A stretch of DNA of 64,000 bases from Plecoglossus altivelis (lineage: Eukaryota > Chordata > Actinopteri > Osmeriformes > Plecoglossidae): NCBI GenBank assembly GCA_036571765.1, contig BROE01000007.1:4696887-4760886 (forward strand), read 5' to 3'. Positions 36,001 through 45,184 of the stretch are shown one piece after another. A program made the translations under genes and the position numbers. The notes beneath the pieces were generated by a model. The model was given only the letters and a program-made list of their open reading frames with translations. It had not been told where the DNA came from and did not search any database. The first letter of the stretch is position 1. The number at the start of each line of letters is the position of its first letter.

Positions 36001-36919
36001 GTAAGATGTTGTACATATATTTCTATTTACTGAACCTATTTTACAGACAACCGCCCGTAAACCCAACCCAGTGTTGATGACATCTTGTTTTGTCATGTAG
36101 TAAGGAAAACATGGCTCGCTAGGTGCCTTCAAATCCCTGTTGGAGCACTAGCCCTGGGGCATCGGTCGTGACTTACTGTAAAAGCACCATGGATTACGGC
36201 AAAGTCGGTGACATCATACCATGTTATGTTTACTGCCCCTACTCCCTTCACTCCGTAGAGCAAGGTACAGGAAGCTTAGGGATGTAATTCTGTTCTGTTG
36301 GGACACATATGGGCTATAGCTGTTAAAGGCACTTACGGTAACAGTGCGCCACTATGTCAATAGCAGTAGAAACTGAAGAGGCAGAAGGGAGCAGTGTCAT
36401 AAGGACTCATATTGACAATGTCAATAAGATATGTGTGCAGTGGAACAGTGCGTCTTGTCTGAATGCACTGCCTCAATGGATTTGACTGCCAGCTGTGGAC
36501 ATTTGTCGAAATCAAATCATCACTGTAATACAACAATTACTAAGATTCCTAGAGTGCTATTCAGTTAGGATCTCCAATAACTCTGTAGTAACAACAGCAG
36601 TGGACAGGAGACCAGGGAACTGAACTGAGCTGGTTGAATAATTCAAATCTTTGGTAGAGGACATATTATACAGTAAACATGTTGTCCAGAGTTTGAAGAT
36701 GTAAAGGTTAATAATGATATTATGATCGTTAACGACGCTATTGAACAATATTGAACACAGGCAAACCAAATGACAAGGCACATCTAAGTAATGATGCCCA
36801 ACTCCATGCGCAATATGTCAACATGCATACATAGACCTTTCAAATGTCAATCAACAGAAATAGTCAATTAGTCTACTTACAGTGAGTTGCTGATCCTTCG
36901 ATTCGCCTGTGTCCTTCAT
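11136..36919 (-). CDS. kif19: Kinesin-8 family motor KIF19, complete, 20 coding exons
   Basis: KIF19 is a plus-end motor and microtubule depolymerase that limits motile cilium length. Exons: 36881-36919, 35886-35966, 21400-21510, 21223-21310, 20177-20313, 17509-17634, 17212-17406, 15776-15922, 15541-15663, 15271-15427, 14754-14928, 14272-14470, 13650-13920, 13298-13419, 13050-13213, 12694-12799, 12279-12402, 11693-12084, 11426-11594, 11136-11254. All phases close, giving 1014 aa (human about 998). The start MKDTGESKDQQLT is near-identical to human. The P-loop GPTGCGKT is at 104-111, switch I NQTSSRSH in exon 7 and switch II DLAGSE in exon 7. After the motor come VKRNLLNVSYHIAQYTSI and coiled-coil segments. 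The tail is basic and Ser/Pro-rich with DDNLSSSTGE and RRKRRSRSFEVTGQ, also found in human. The P-loop is split between exons 4 and 5. Confidence 0.96.
12421..12627. repeat. 20-21-bp minisatellite in kif19 intron 16
   Basis: About nine to ten units of CCACATCCATAGGGTTATAA with point changes, filling most of the 290-base intron between kif19 exons 16 and 17. Confidence 0.85.
13266..13290. repeat. TG run, CA in the kif19 pre-mRNA, after exon 14 donor
   Basis: Plus-strand TG repeat starting 8 bases downstream (in transcription) of the exon 14 donor at 13297. In the RNA it reads (CA)n, the binding preference of hnRNP L. It pairs in sequence with the UG run on the other side of the exon. Confidence 0.8.
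13424..13443. repeat. CA run, UG in the kif19 pre-mRNA, before exon 14 acceptor
   Basis: Plus-strand CA repeat that is the 3' end of kif19 intron 13. The RNA reads (UG)n-UUGCAG and then exon 14, so the repeat stands in for the polypyrimidine tract. Confidence 0.8.
14934..15105. repeat. Polypurine tract in kif19 intron 10
   Basis: About 170 bases of almost pure A/G on the plus strand (GGGGAGAGGAGAGG-like units), immediately next to the exon 11 acceptor at 14928. The kif19 RNA therefore has a very long pyrimidine tract here. Mirror-symmetric parts could form triplex DNA. Confidence 0.85.
15923..17211 (-). other. kif19 intron 7
   Basis: 1.29 kb without recognised exons. It contains a TG run followed by a 14-base G run at 16860-16900 and a CT-rich segment at 16944-16977. 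Open frames here have no domains. Confidence 0.6.
17635..20176 (-). other. kif19 intron 5
   Basis: 2.54 kb without recognised exons. It holds the 18-bp minisatellite at 18611-18835 and a CT run at 19196-19218. The open frame across the minisatellite encodes a meaningless VCGPSL repeat. Confidence 0.6.
18611..18835. repeat. 18-bp minisatellite in kif19 intron 5
   Basis: Twelve or so degenerate units of ACCACAGACCAGGCTAGG. The units vary by single bases and a few indels. Confidence 0.85.
20314..21222 (-). other. kif19 intron 4
   Basis: About 0.9 kb without recognised exons. CA runs lie at 20447-20470 and 21168-21222. The second abuts the exon 4 donor, so the RNA reads GUGUGUGU from the donor onward. 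A GGA/CCT-rich tract is at 20555-20635. Confidence 0.6.
22807..23012. repeat. AGGGCC/AGAGCC hexamer array, G-quadruplex prone
   Basis: About 34 hexamer units on the plus strand, largely CCAGGG, with some AGAGCC and one ACAGAGCC stretch. In the purest part (22935-22985) runs of GGG recur every six bases with three-base CCA loops, the standard pattern for a G-quadruplex. Both strands carry open frames here (Arg-Ala or Gly-Pro dipeptides) that are artefacts of the repeat. Confidence 0.9.
23827..23865. repeat. (TCTA)n-(TA)n microsatellite
   Basis: About seven TCTA units followed by a short TA run, in kif19 intron 2. Confidence 0.9.
24820..24962. repeat. 15-bp minisatellite (AGGTGGAGGGATGAG)
   Basis: About nine units, with alternate ATGAGA/ACGACA endings, in kif19 intron 2. 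Confidence 0.85.
26376..26435. repeat. (GGCA)n microsatellite
   Basis: About fourteen tetranucleotide units with one AACGCA interruption. Confidence 0.9.
27052..27092. repeat. (CA)n microsatellite
   Basis: Near-perfect CA repeat in kif19 intron 2; another shorter one is at 27724-27744. Confidence 0.9.
27899..28111. repeat. 25-bp minisatellite, eight units plus one decayed
   Basis: Units start at exactly 25-base steps: 27899, 27924, 27949, 27974, 27999, 28024, 28049 and 28074. They read CTCTGTTTAGGGAGATCTYG with little change. Each holds the palindrome AGATCT. Very low divergence suggests recent expansion. Confidence 0.9.
28776..28822. repeat. Perfect 15-bp inverted repeat with 17-base loop
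   Basis: Arms at 28776-28790 and 28808-28822 (TTGGACCACTTGACT and its exact complement). They flank a loop of 17 bases and lie 20 bases before the SINE copy. No mismatch in either arm. Confidence 0.85.
28843..29181 (+). mobile_element. tRNA-derived SINE, full-looking copy 1
   Basis: Starts with a pol III A-box-like TGGCCTAATGGTTAGGGAGT and a B-box-like GGTTCGATTCT about 35 bases later, typical of a tRNA-related head. A body with GGTTCGGTGCCTTGCTCAAG (read on the other strand) follows, and the tail is CACTTCACTTCACTTT. A second copy in the opposite orientation is at 52299-52597. It is not a functional tRNA: no acceptor stem closes. It lies in kif19 intron 2, antisense to the gene. Confidence 0.85.
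30966..31060. repeat. CA-rich microsatellite
   Basis: About 90 bases of interrupted CA repeat in kif19 intron 2. Confidence 0.85.
31177..31350. repeat. 44-bp minisatellite, four units
   Basis: Units start at 31177, 31221, 31265 and 31309, each at CTGCAGTACTCAGAGACTCC with a PstI site. The last unit is partial. Only a few substitutions separate the units. The 170-aa and shorter open frames over it are repeat artefacts. Confidence 0.9.
32876..32930. repeat. (TG)n microsatellite
   Basis: Interrupted TG repeat in kif19 intron 2. A similar one lies at 34404-34485. Confidence 0.85.
35967..36880 (-). other. kif19 intron 1
   Basis: 0.9 kb between the 13-codon first exon and exon 2. No other exon or notable repeat is seen. 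Confidence 0.65.
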
Positions 36920-37791
36920 GGTCACTTGTGTTCACAGCGCCCTCAACTTGGGTGGAAAACTGAAGTCAAAACTAGACTGGACACTTCTCAAACATCCTGC
37001 ACATTACCTGCATTGCTCCTACTCCAAAACACCTGCTCTGAGTCTTCTATTTAAGCTATTTCGTCGCCAACTTAAAATCAATTATAATTGTATCACTAAC
37101 AGCGGGACTTCTTTGAATGTGTTTTCAATTCATTTACTCATCTATTTAATAGAAGCATATGTAGTCGCTTTCTTTTCAAATAATGCGTCCTTCAAATGTG
37201 CGTCAAACGAAATTCCGTTTCGTCTGCGTTTAGTCAATAGGCCTGTCTAAAATCGCGATCTATAAAGCTAGGATGAAGAGGACTGAGATCGTCAGGTGCT
37301 GTTTAGGAGCAGTCCACCCGCCACAAGCCTTTCTCTCTACTGTCCACGCCACTGACGACTGCTGTGTGTTGTTCCCAAATCCCCTTAGAGATCAGTAGTG
37401 AAGCATTACCCGAGGTGCGTAAATACAATTTGACAGCGAACGTCCATTGTTTGGAGCTTTGGCGACATCTGGTGTCTCACAAGATACATGCGTAAAAGCT
37501 CGTGAAATTGCAGACCTAATTTCGTACTTATCACAGCAGAAGACTTACTAAAGGGATGTTTCATAAAATATGTATTATGATACCTGAATGTTTTTTGTAG
37601 GTCATTTTAATAAATAATCGAAACGTAAACATAACTGCACCACAGAATTCTTGAAAGACACAGATAGCAAAATAGTTGACCTTTAATCAATAAAGTCAAG
37701 TGAAATGGTTCATATATCAATGCTATATGAATAATAATAACTCAAATGAGCTTGTATGTGATGCATTCATACTGTGTGGCTAATAAAAGTG
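36920..37791. promoter_or_regulatory. dnai2-kif19 spacer, kif19 promoter region
   Basis: About 870 bases from the kif19 start codon back to the dnai2 poly(A) signal. It must hold the kif19 promoter and 5' UTR. I see a forkhead-type GTAAATA at 37419-37425 but no X-box meeting the GTNNCC-N-RGNAAC rule. No TATA box is convincing. Confidence 0.35.
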
Positions 37792-37797
37792 TTTATT
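37792..37797 (-). terminator. dnai2 poly(A) signal AATAAA
   Basis: AATAAA on the minus strand, 40 bases after the dnai2 stop codon, so the 3' UTR is very short. A second AATAAA is on the plus strand close by and is not relevant to dnai2. Confidence 0.65.
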
Positions 37798-37836
37798 GCA
37801 GATCACTTTAGATAATATTATAGCATCTTGTGGTAA

Positions 37837-40800
37837 TCAAGGTGTTCCCGTTCGGACATCTTTTTCTTCGCAGACGCCCTTCTCCTGAAAACCACAGAAG
37901 AACAGTTACATATCAGGGTTAGCATCATAGGAGAGACAAGATGTCAAGAAAACCTAGAGACTATCTGTGTCTTTAAGTCATGGAAATGGCCTTTTTTTAA
38001 ACCTTTGTTTATCTGAGGGAAACCACATCCCCAGTTCGACAGCTGCAAACCCTTCAGAAAGCCTCTTGGAATTCATTTGTTTTTAATATCGTTGTCCTTT
38101 ATTCATTCCATTCTTGTCAGGCTCAGAGTTATATCGATTTCAAGCCACTATCCTACATTTGACAGATTAGAGGTCATATCATGGTAGCAGTGATCATGTG
38201 AATGACCTTTCATCTATAGAAAACACTCCCCTTGATCCTATTCAGCCTTCATTGTGTGTGTATATGAATGAACAAACCAGTTCTATTCCATGTGTGTGTT
38301 ATTGAAGGTTGTAATAATGTAATAATCTGTATTAATAAACAGGTGCCAACCCGGTTTTTCTTGTCTTCCTTCTCTCTCTTCTTCAGCTCTGCGTCGACCA
38401 TGTCGTAGAAGTCGGCCTCAGCCCGCGCGATCAGCTCCTCCACGCTCTCCTCGCCGTCGTTGTCCTTGGCGCCATCGTCCTCCTTGCTCTGCTCGGAGCG
38501 GCTGCGCTCCTTCAGGCGCAGCTCGCGTTGCCGCGCCTCCAGGATCTTCTCTCGCTTGGCCTCGCGCTCGAACATCTGCCGGCGCAGAGCAGAGCAGACG
38601 GGGCGGTTGCGGCGCTCGAAGCGAACGGACACAAAGTCAGGGTTGGATATGGAACGACAGGTAGGTCGCGGGCGGGGTGGGTTTGTTTTTGATGTCTTAC
38701 GGCGGTGACCAGGGCCTTCTCGTTCCTCTGCAGAGTACACAGCCCAGGGGAGATCTCCAGCAGAGTGGTGGTTCCCAGCTGAGAGCCACACGCCAGGAGG
38801 TGACCCTGGTCCTGCACCCGTAGGCTCTGCAGAGCCTCGTCACACACCTACACCCGCCACCACAAAACAGAGTCAAAAGCCCACATTGTCATGTTGAACG
38901 CTTGAATTTCCCCCTCCTGGATATCTGGAAGTGAACTGGATGCGTATGTTGGACATGGGCGTGGACCTACCTTCAGACTGAGGGTGGGGTCATTCTGTTT
39001 GAACAGGATGTCCCACACGTCCAGGGTGCCATCCATTTTGACGGTGTAGAACACGGACGGGCGCACCGGACTCCAGCAGCCGTCGGTCAGGTAGGCCATG
39101 TGGTACCTACAACAGACATGCGCTCCGTCACACGCTACGCACACGCCGACATAGACGGACTACGACATTCAAAGTATTCAAGTGCGTGTCCTCGTTCGGA
39201 TCGTACGAGTGGACCGGGGTAGCGGGCGGGCCATTACTTTGTCCACATGATGGAAGACTCTTTGATGTCCTCGGACCAGATGCGAGCCGTCCAATCGGCT
39301 ACGGTCAAGAAGTTCTTGGGGAAGAAGGGGTTCCTCTGCAGGGCGTATATGGGGCCATGGTGGCCGCTGTAGGTGCACACGATCTTCTCCGCTGGCGTCT
39401 TGGCTTTGCGGTTGCAGGAGACCACTAGGCCTTGCTCGGTCCCCACCATGAACTTGGTGGGCTGAACAAGCAGGAAGACAACCCAAGTCACACCTGAGAT
39501 AGTGTCGTTACACGCTGTACCATGACAAAGCGCAGCGTGGCGAATCATTCTACGATCCGGGCCAGCGACGGAGCGAATTGAATCTAACGGAAGGTAACGG
39601 ATAATGTTAAGGTTTGTATCGTCCTAAGCATTGCAAACAAGAGACTGTTCTAGAAGGTCTCACCATGGTGGTCTCAAACTCCAGGGAGATGGCTCCCAGG
39701 GAGTTATCCAGGTTGCCCTTCTTACTGGGGTCCAGCACCAGTTTCTCAGTGGGCTCGCTCATCTTCCTGATGTCCCACCACAGCACCTTGGGGACAGAGG
39801 GCACCACACTCACCGGCGGAATCGACCACGTTGGGATGTCGTTTCTGATATGTTGCGCAATGTCGCAGAACTGTGCGTGTCTAATCAGTGTGACCTGAGA
39901 GCGCACATGAGCCGTGCGTCGTTTTTGGCCGGAGAGATCAGCTCAAATAAACCATTGTGAAAGCAGACAGACAGAGACCTGGGGTCGACCCATTAGCTGT
40001 CGAACCATCCCTGTCAACAGACCCGTTTCCGTAACCCTCCGGCTGTGAGCGGCGAGGGAAAGGTCAGGGAGAGTCCACCCTGGGGACAAGGTGTCAGAGC
40101 TGGCTGCAGGTGAGCTCAGAGAGAGAGAGAGAGGGGGGGGGGGTTCTGCATCCCTGGTCCTATTGTGTCTGCAGGACTCTGAGAAAAGGCGTTGGGTGAC
40201 AGGAGCGTGCGGAGACTCCACTCACCTGGCCGTCGGTGGAGGCGGAGAAGCAGTCTGTTCCAGTCTTGGACTGCAACCAGATGACTTTGTAGACAGGGTC
40301 TCTGTGGCTGTGCTCTATTGTGGACATTTCCAGAGGCTGGCTCCCTTTGCGAGAGTCCCAATAGGCTGTGTAGAGATAGCAACCTTAAGCGCACGTGCGC
40401 ACGCACGTGCACGCACATGCCACCTCGTGTCTCTGGTCAGACATGCATGATTTCATCGGCAAGAAAAAGGCTGGACCAATATAGACGTGGGTGTTGCGTA
40501 ACGTCAGCCATATGGCACTTGTTAGGGAAGAAAGCTCTTAAAACTGTCTCATCCCTCAAAAAGAGAACTGCAAGGAAACCTTGGAATAACGAGGGATAAT
40601 GCAATTATTCTGTTACTGGACTCAATCTGTTGGTTTTTGAAGAGAACATCAGTGCCTCCAGGGCGTCTCTGAAACCATGTACGGGAGATAGTGGAGGGGT
40701 CTTAGGTGCAACAGTGCAAAGACAGGAAAGATAAATGGTGTTTTAGAGCACAGTTCCTAGCCAAGTTACATCTATATATAGTATACATTGCATTTCCACA

Positions 40801-42574
40801 GAGGCATGGTAGTCAACTGACACAATGGATATCACAGCCTAAAGAAGGTGCTGACAAACCCACCAATCTGGCCGTTGTAGCAGCCTCCAACCAGGATGTG
40901 GGAGTCTTTAGGGTTGTATTCCAGGCAGACCAGAGGAGACACTGGCTTCAGGGCCATGTCCGGCTTGTTGGGGTTATCTGAGAGAGCCAGGGTTCGACAC
41001 AGAGAAGGGAGAACATCAACACTGAACTGAGAACGGGGGGGGGGGAAGATAAGCAGATACGTGCTTCCTTGCTAAAAAATACAACACAGCTGCAAACACA
41101 TGGGCAGAGGTCTGGATAAGAAAGGCCATCAGTACTACCGATGTTCCATAAGTAGGAGTCAAGGCTCATGTCTTTGGAAGCTTTCTGGAACTCGAGTGAG
41201 GAGTAGGCCACAGCCAGTTTGCTACCATCAGGATGCCAGGAGACACTGGTGGCTGTGCGCTTCACTTCATTTGGGTCTCTGGGGGGGGAGAAAGTCAATA
41301 GACAAAACAACATGTTACCTTTAATAGACTTGGGTATCGATACCTGCCAGGACTTGTTCTACTCCCGCAGAACAAGCCCCTGGCTGTACCCTGTGAGCTG
41401 TGGTTTACAGAAATGCTGATGGGTGACGCAGGAGGAGAACCTGAAAACGTTGATGGTTTTGGCTGAGGGCTGCTCTTCCGAATCCTCCACCACCTCCTCG
41501 TCCTCAAAGTACTCTTGATAAATGTCAATGGCGTTGTTCTGCTTGATGCAGTGCTCCATTTGCTGTGGGGGAGGCAAACAGGGCTTTGAGATAGAACGGG
41601 AGCCGGTATGACTTTCTCCCCAGTTTTTTATTGTTGCAGGCATTCATGGAGCGATTGATTTATTTGTCCTTCGCACCATGTTATTGGTTTCATCGCACCA
41701 CCTGCTTGTCTTGGAGGAAAGCAGGTCTAACCTCATTCTTATTTTTTGGTTGTCTTTTCTTAGGTTTTGCAGAAGCAACCGTTCAGATACGGACAGCGAA
41801 CCGGGCGCTGGAATTCCTAACTAAACAGGAAACTAGAACTTGCGATGCTCGGCCCGCATGCTGCGCTGACCGCTCGCGACCGTTGACACTCACGCTGCCC
41901 AGCTGCATGATGGTGTTGACATAAAACTCATCTTTCTCCACTTTCTTCCTGAAGCGGATGGTCTGCTCCATCTCCTGGGGGTTGACGTCCTTGGGCCAGC
42001 CGCCCTCCACATGGTTGATCCCACGGCTCACAGACTCAAAGCGCTCGGTATTCACCTACAAAGGAGAAGACGGTCAACTTCTTTGTGGGGGGGAGGGGTG
42101 GGGTGGGGGGGGCACACACTCCTCCTCGTGTCTTTAGATGACGGGGCTGCTCACAGACGGGGTCGTGTTTCTAGATGAACAGATGTGGAACAAAATGTAC
42201 GCATAGACGGCCAGCCAGATGCTTGAATTTGAGGTCATCCTGAGGCCCCTTGTATCTGGGGGGAAACACTCATCTCACCAGATTAAGGTTCCCTGGTTCA
42301 TTTCACACATCCTAAATGCAACTCTGTGCTGCGAATGTGTGTATCTGCGTCTGACACAGGAGGTTAGATAAGACCTTGAGGAAAACCGCACCTCGTGTTC
42401 AGACATCTCTTGGGTACACTGTATTGGAACATCACAGGGGTCTCTCTCTATGAAGCTGGCAGCCAGTGAAGGATCTGGGAGGATGTCCACATGCAGCTCA
42501 GCTGGCCGGTCTGAGAAATTACACTGCCGGCCAAACTCATTGCGCTTCTTTGTGTAGACATAAACTATCTCCAT
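37837..42574 (-). CDS. dnai2: Axonemal dynein intermediate chain 2, 12 coding exons
   Basis: WD-repeat intermediate chain of the ciliary outer dynein arm; loss in people causes primary ciliary dyskinesia. Exons: 42392-42574, 41894-42055, 41441-41562, 41139-41278, 40864-40977, 40226-40365, 39664-39786, 39238-39461, 38971-39106, 38701-38847, 38351-38575, 37837-37884. Phases close throughout, giving about 587 aa (human 605). The N-terminus MEIVYVYTKKRNEFGRQCNF and NHVEGGWPKDVNP match human closely. WD-type blocks are CSW-like SWHPDGSKLAVAYS, WWDIRKMSEPTEK, GHHGPIYALQRNPFFPKNF, ADWTARIWSED and MDGTLDVWDILF. The C-terminal MFEREAKREKILEARQRE helix is acidic/basic. A non-coding first exon probably ends at 43098. 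The last exon is tiny and its frame depends on a weak GTTGGC donor. An alternative frame would end SEREHLDYHKML. Confidence 0.95.
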
Positions 42575-43097
42575 TATGTATCCTGTTGGGAGAGTAGAGA
42601 AAGAGTCGAAGGACTAACAATATCAAGAAACATAAGACTTGCCGGTAGGATCAAGGCCCTTATTCAAAGGGTAGGTCCATCTCAATGTGTCTTCCCTAAA
42701 AATGTTAGCATGCAAGCCATCTAGCTTGTACTTCTATATGATGTTATGAGGTCGTTGTACCTTAATAGAGATCATCAACAGCGCCATCATATCATTTTAA
42801 AAGTCTTGACATTTAATTTGACTAATTGCGTCGTCTTTCCAACCAATTTCAATGGTGAAATGTAAAAATTTAGAATGCTTCAGAGCATGTTTACTTATTT
42901 AAATGTCAAAGCAAGAGGCTTCACTTTTGCATGCAGCAATATAAGTTGTATACATATCGATGGTTTACTTGTACAGTGGATGATAATGGGACCTCTTCAC
43001 GCTAGCTATCTAGGCTATCTAGACTAGCTTTACCCTTGTTGACCCGTGTTACCCAGATTCTTTTCAAGTTCAAATGACAACACTATTGCATTCCTAC

Positions 43098-43190
43098 CTG
43101 TCCCTTTGGAGATAAATTGCAACCAAATGTAGCGTTATGTTGGTATTCCAGCTACATTAAGTTTCTCTTTACTAGTATGAAGCAAACACT
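43098..43190 (-). other. dnai2: Putative non-coding first exon of dnai2
   Basis: A strong GACAG|GTAGGA donor on the minus strand at 43098 pairs with the CCCAACAG acceptor at 42583-42585, 8 bases before the dnai2 start codon. The 5' limit is a guess from the promoter motifs at 43212-43297. Confidence 0.6.
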
Positions 43191-43211
43191 AAACACCCAT
43201 GGAGGTTTACC

Positions 43212-43224
43212 GTATCCTAGCAAC
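43212..43224 (-). promoter_or_regulatory. RFX X-box in the dnai2 promoter
   Basis: GTATCCTAGCAAC fits the X-box rule GTNNCC, a one-base spacer, then RGNAAC without mismatch. It lies about 115 bases from the donor of the putative first exon. RFX factors switch on motile cilia genes through such sites, so a dynein arm gene is the expected target. Confidence 0.7.
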
Positions 43225-43239
43225 ATTCCCCGTCCTCAT

Positions 43240-43297
43240 CCAATCTTCGGCCCGCCCTCTTTGACAGAAGTTCCAATCAAACGGCGTGAAAACCAAT
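43240..43297 (-). promoter_or_regulatory. Three CCAAT boxes and a GC box upstream of the X-box
   Basis: CCAAT on the plus strand at 43240-43244, 43273-43277 and 43293-43297, with a GCCCGCCC GC box at 43250-43257. NF-Y at CCAAT boxes is known to cooperate with RFX. The whole cluster fits between the ttyh2 poly(A) signal and the dnai2 first exon. Confidence 0.55.
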
Positions 43298-43340
43298 CAG
43301 TCGAGTCAACAAAACCCGCGTCAATTCATACTCAAAGCAT

Positions 43341-43346
43341 TTTATT
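43341..43346 (-). terminator. ttyh2 poly(A) signal AATAAA
   Basis: AATAAA on the minus strand about 1.84 kb after the ttyh2 stop, and only about 117 bases upstream of the dnai2 X-box. Earlier signals could also be used. Confidence 0.5.
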
Positions 43347-43956
43347 ATCAACTCACAGAAACATACAAGTAAAGCACCTCTCTCAAAGATTGACGGTGCT
43401 TCACATGCACCCACTCTGGAGAAAACAAAACATCTGACAAGAAACCTACTTCATTAAAAGATTATTTGACAATATAAGAAAAACGGTCTGTTCAAAACGG
43501 ACGACAATTATCGTTAGTAAGTTAAAATGCTTTCAGCAGCACAAGTGACGGGCAAAAATCATGATGATATGACATTAAAATGTATACAACATACAACCGG
43601 AATGCCATCTTTTACCATTGGCCTCTGAAAATAAAAATGATCTCTTGAAGCAGAGCAAAACTGTGGGGGCTTCACTGGTATAAAACAAGCTGTTGAGATC
43701 ACACAACCAGTGGCACGTTAAAACAACTAAAAAATGCGAAAGAGAAATAAAATGCTACAAAAAGACACCCATCTGTTATAGTACAAGATATTTACAGAAG
43801 TCGTGTTGGTTTGAAATATTTAGCATATATAGTTTTTACCCTTGAAAAACCCTTGGTAAGAGCTCTGATGCAGTAATGTTAACCTTGTCTGTGGTGCCAA
43901 TGGTGTAGAACCTTTATCGTGGAAACTGGCAGAGATGAGCGATATGATCAGCACGC

Positions 43957-44026
<70 letters not shown>

Positions 44027-45184
44027 GTGTGTGCGTGCGTGCGTGGGCGCAAGTATGAACTCCGGGAACATATGGGGGTCTTAACATGGAATGGTGTTCT
44101 GACAAATCCTTGGCGAAGAGATCCAAGGTATTCTCATGCAGAACCATGAAGGGAGGAGACGAACCTGTACTGCCTTCTGGGGATCATCATATAAACCATG
44201 TCCTGTTCCTTCCCACTCCCATCTCTTACTAAGATCGGTGTATCATCGTACGCACACACCGTTCCAATGAATTCACAAGCCCGGTCTATCGTCCGAGTGT
44301 TCTTCGCCCAGGCTGAACAAGCGGCGGAAGAGAATCTCTTTCAGCAAGACATAGACATTAGACATTTCAGATAGGAAGACTAAGAGAGAAATCGGGTTTA
44401 GAGAAATAGGGGGATTGTTATAGGCACGGCAACATGCGTCCATGTTTTATACATTTCTCCTCAATATAGACAGACACAAAAGATGGGTATCAGTAGTCGT
44501 GTAATCATTTGTCACAATAAATCATTTTAGTTGTCTGTTTTGTTAAAAGAGTTGTCTCACCTGGTTGAATACTGACCCACTACATCCCATCTTTTCACAT
44601 TAAACACACATTTCCAGTGCTACTTCAGACATTGAAAAGTAAGACCCAATTCATGTGAAAATTATACCATTTGGAATGACGTTACTTAAATAGACATTTA
44701 CGTAAATAAAGTCATAAAGTATAAAGGTCAATTGTAATTGAATGCACTATCTATGGTACCAGATTAAAAGTAGGGTGGAAGACTACACAGTGATTGAATC
44801 TAAAGCTAGGACTATCCTGGTAGTAGTAGTACAACGATTGAACAATACCTCTGCTGGTATTGTTATGCCTGGGGCATAAGACCAGAGGATACCTGTTCAA
44901 CAGCAACAACAAGTTGCACCGATGGTTGCATTGCTGTGGGTTCGCAGTCATGGTCACAGACAAAAGCTGCTCTGACAGTTTGGAATGAAAATATGGAGTC
45001 CAACCAGCCCTCGCGTCATCCTCGTCTTGCAGAATGGACGAGAGGAGGCGTGTGTGTGCGTACTACAGCCACGGTCACACACATGCCTCGTGGTCACGTG
45101 TGTTGGTGTGTCACACCTGGGTTCCAGAGTCCCTTTCCGAGAGAGAGAAAAAATAAAAACAAAAAAACCAAGAAGAAGCAGGTC
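43347..45184 (-). other. ttyh2: ttyh2 3' untranslated region
   Basis: No coding potential is seen between the ttyh2 stop (45185-45187) and the AATAAA at 43341. A long 3' UTR is usual for this family. It contains a long GT array at 43958-44024, read as (CA)n in the mRNA. Confidence 0.5.
43958..44024. repeat. (GT)33 microsatellite
   Basis: Uninterrupted GT repeat of about 66 bases followed by a decayed GTGCGTGCGT tail. In ttyh2 mRNA it would be a long CA tract. Confidence 0.95.

Noticed and set aside
36920..37560. X-box in the kif19 promoter
   Set aside because: Candidates such as GTCGCCAAC near 37063 lack the second half-site; only a forkhead-like GTAAATA was found, too weak to claim.
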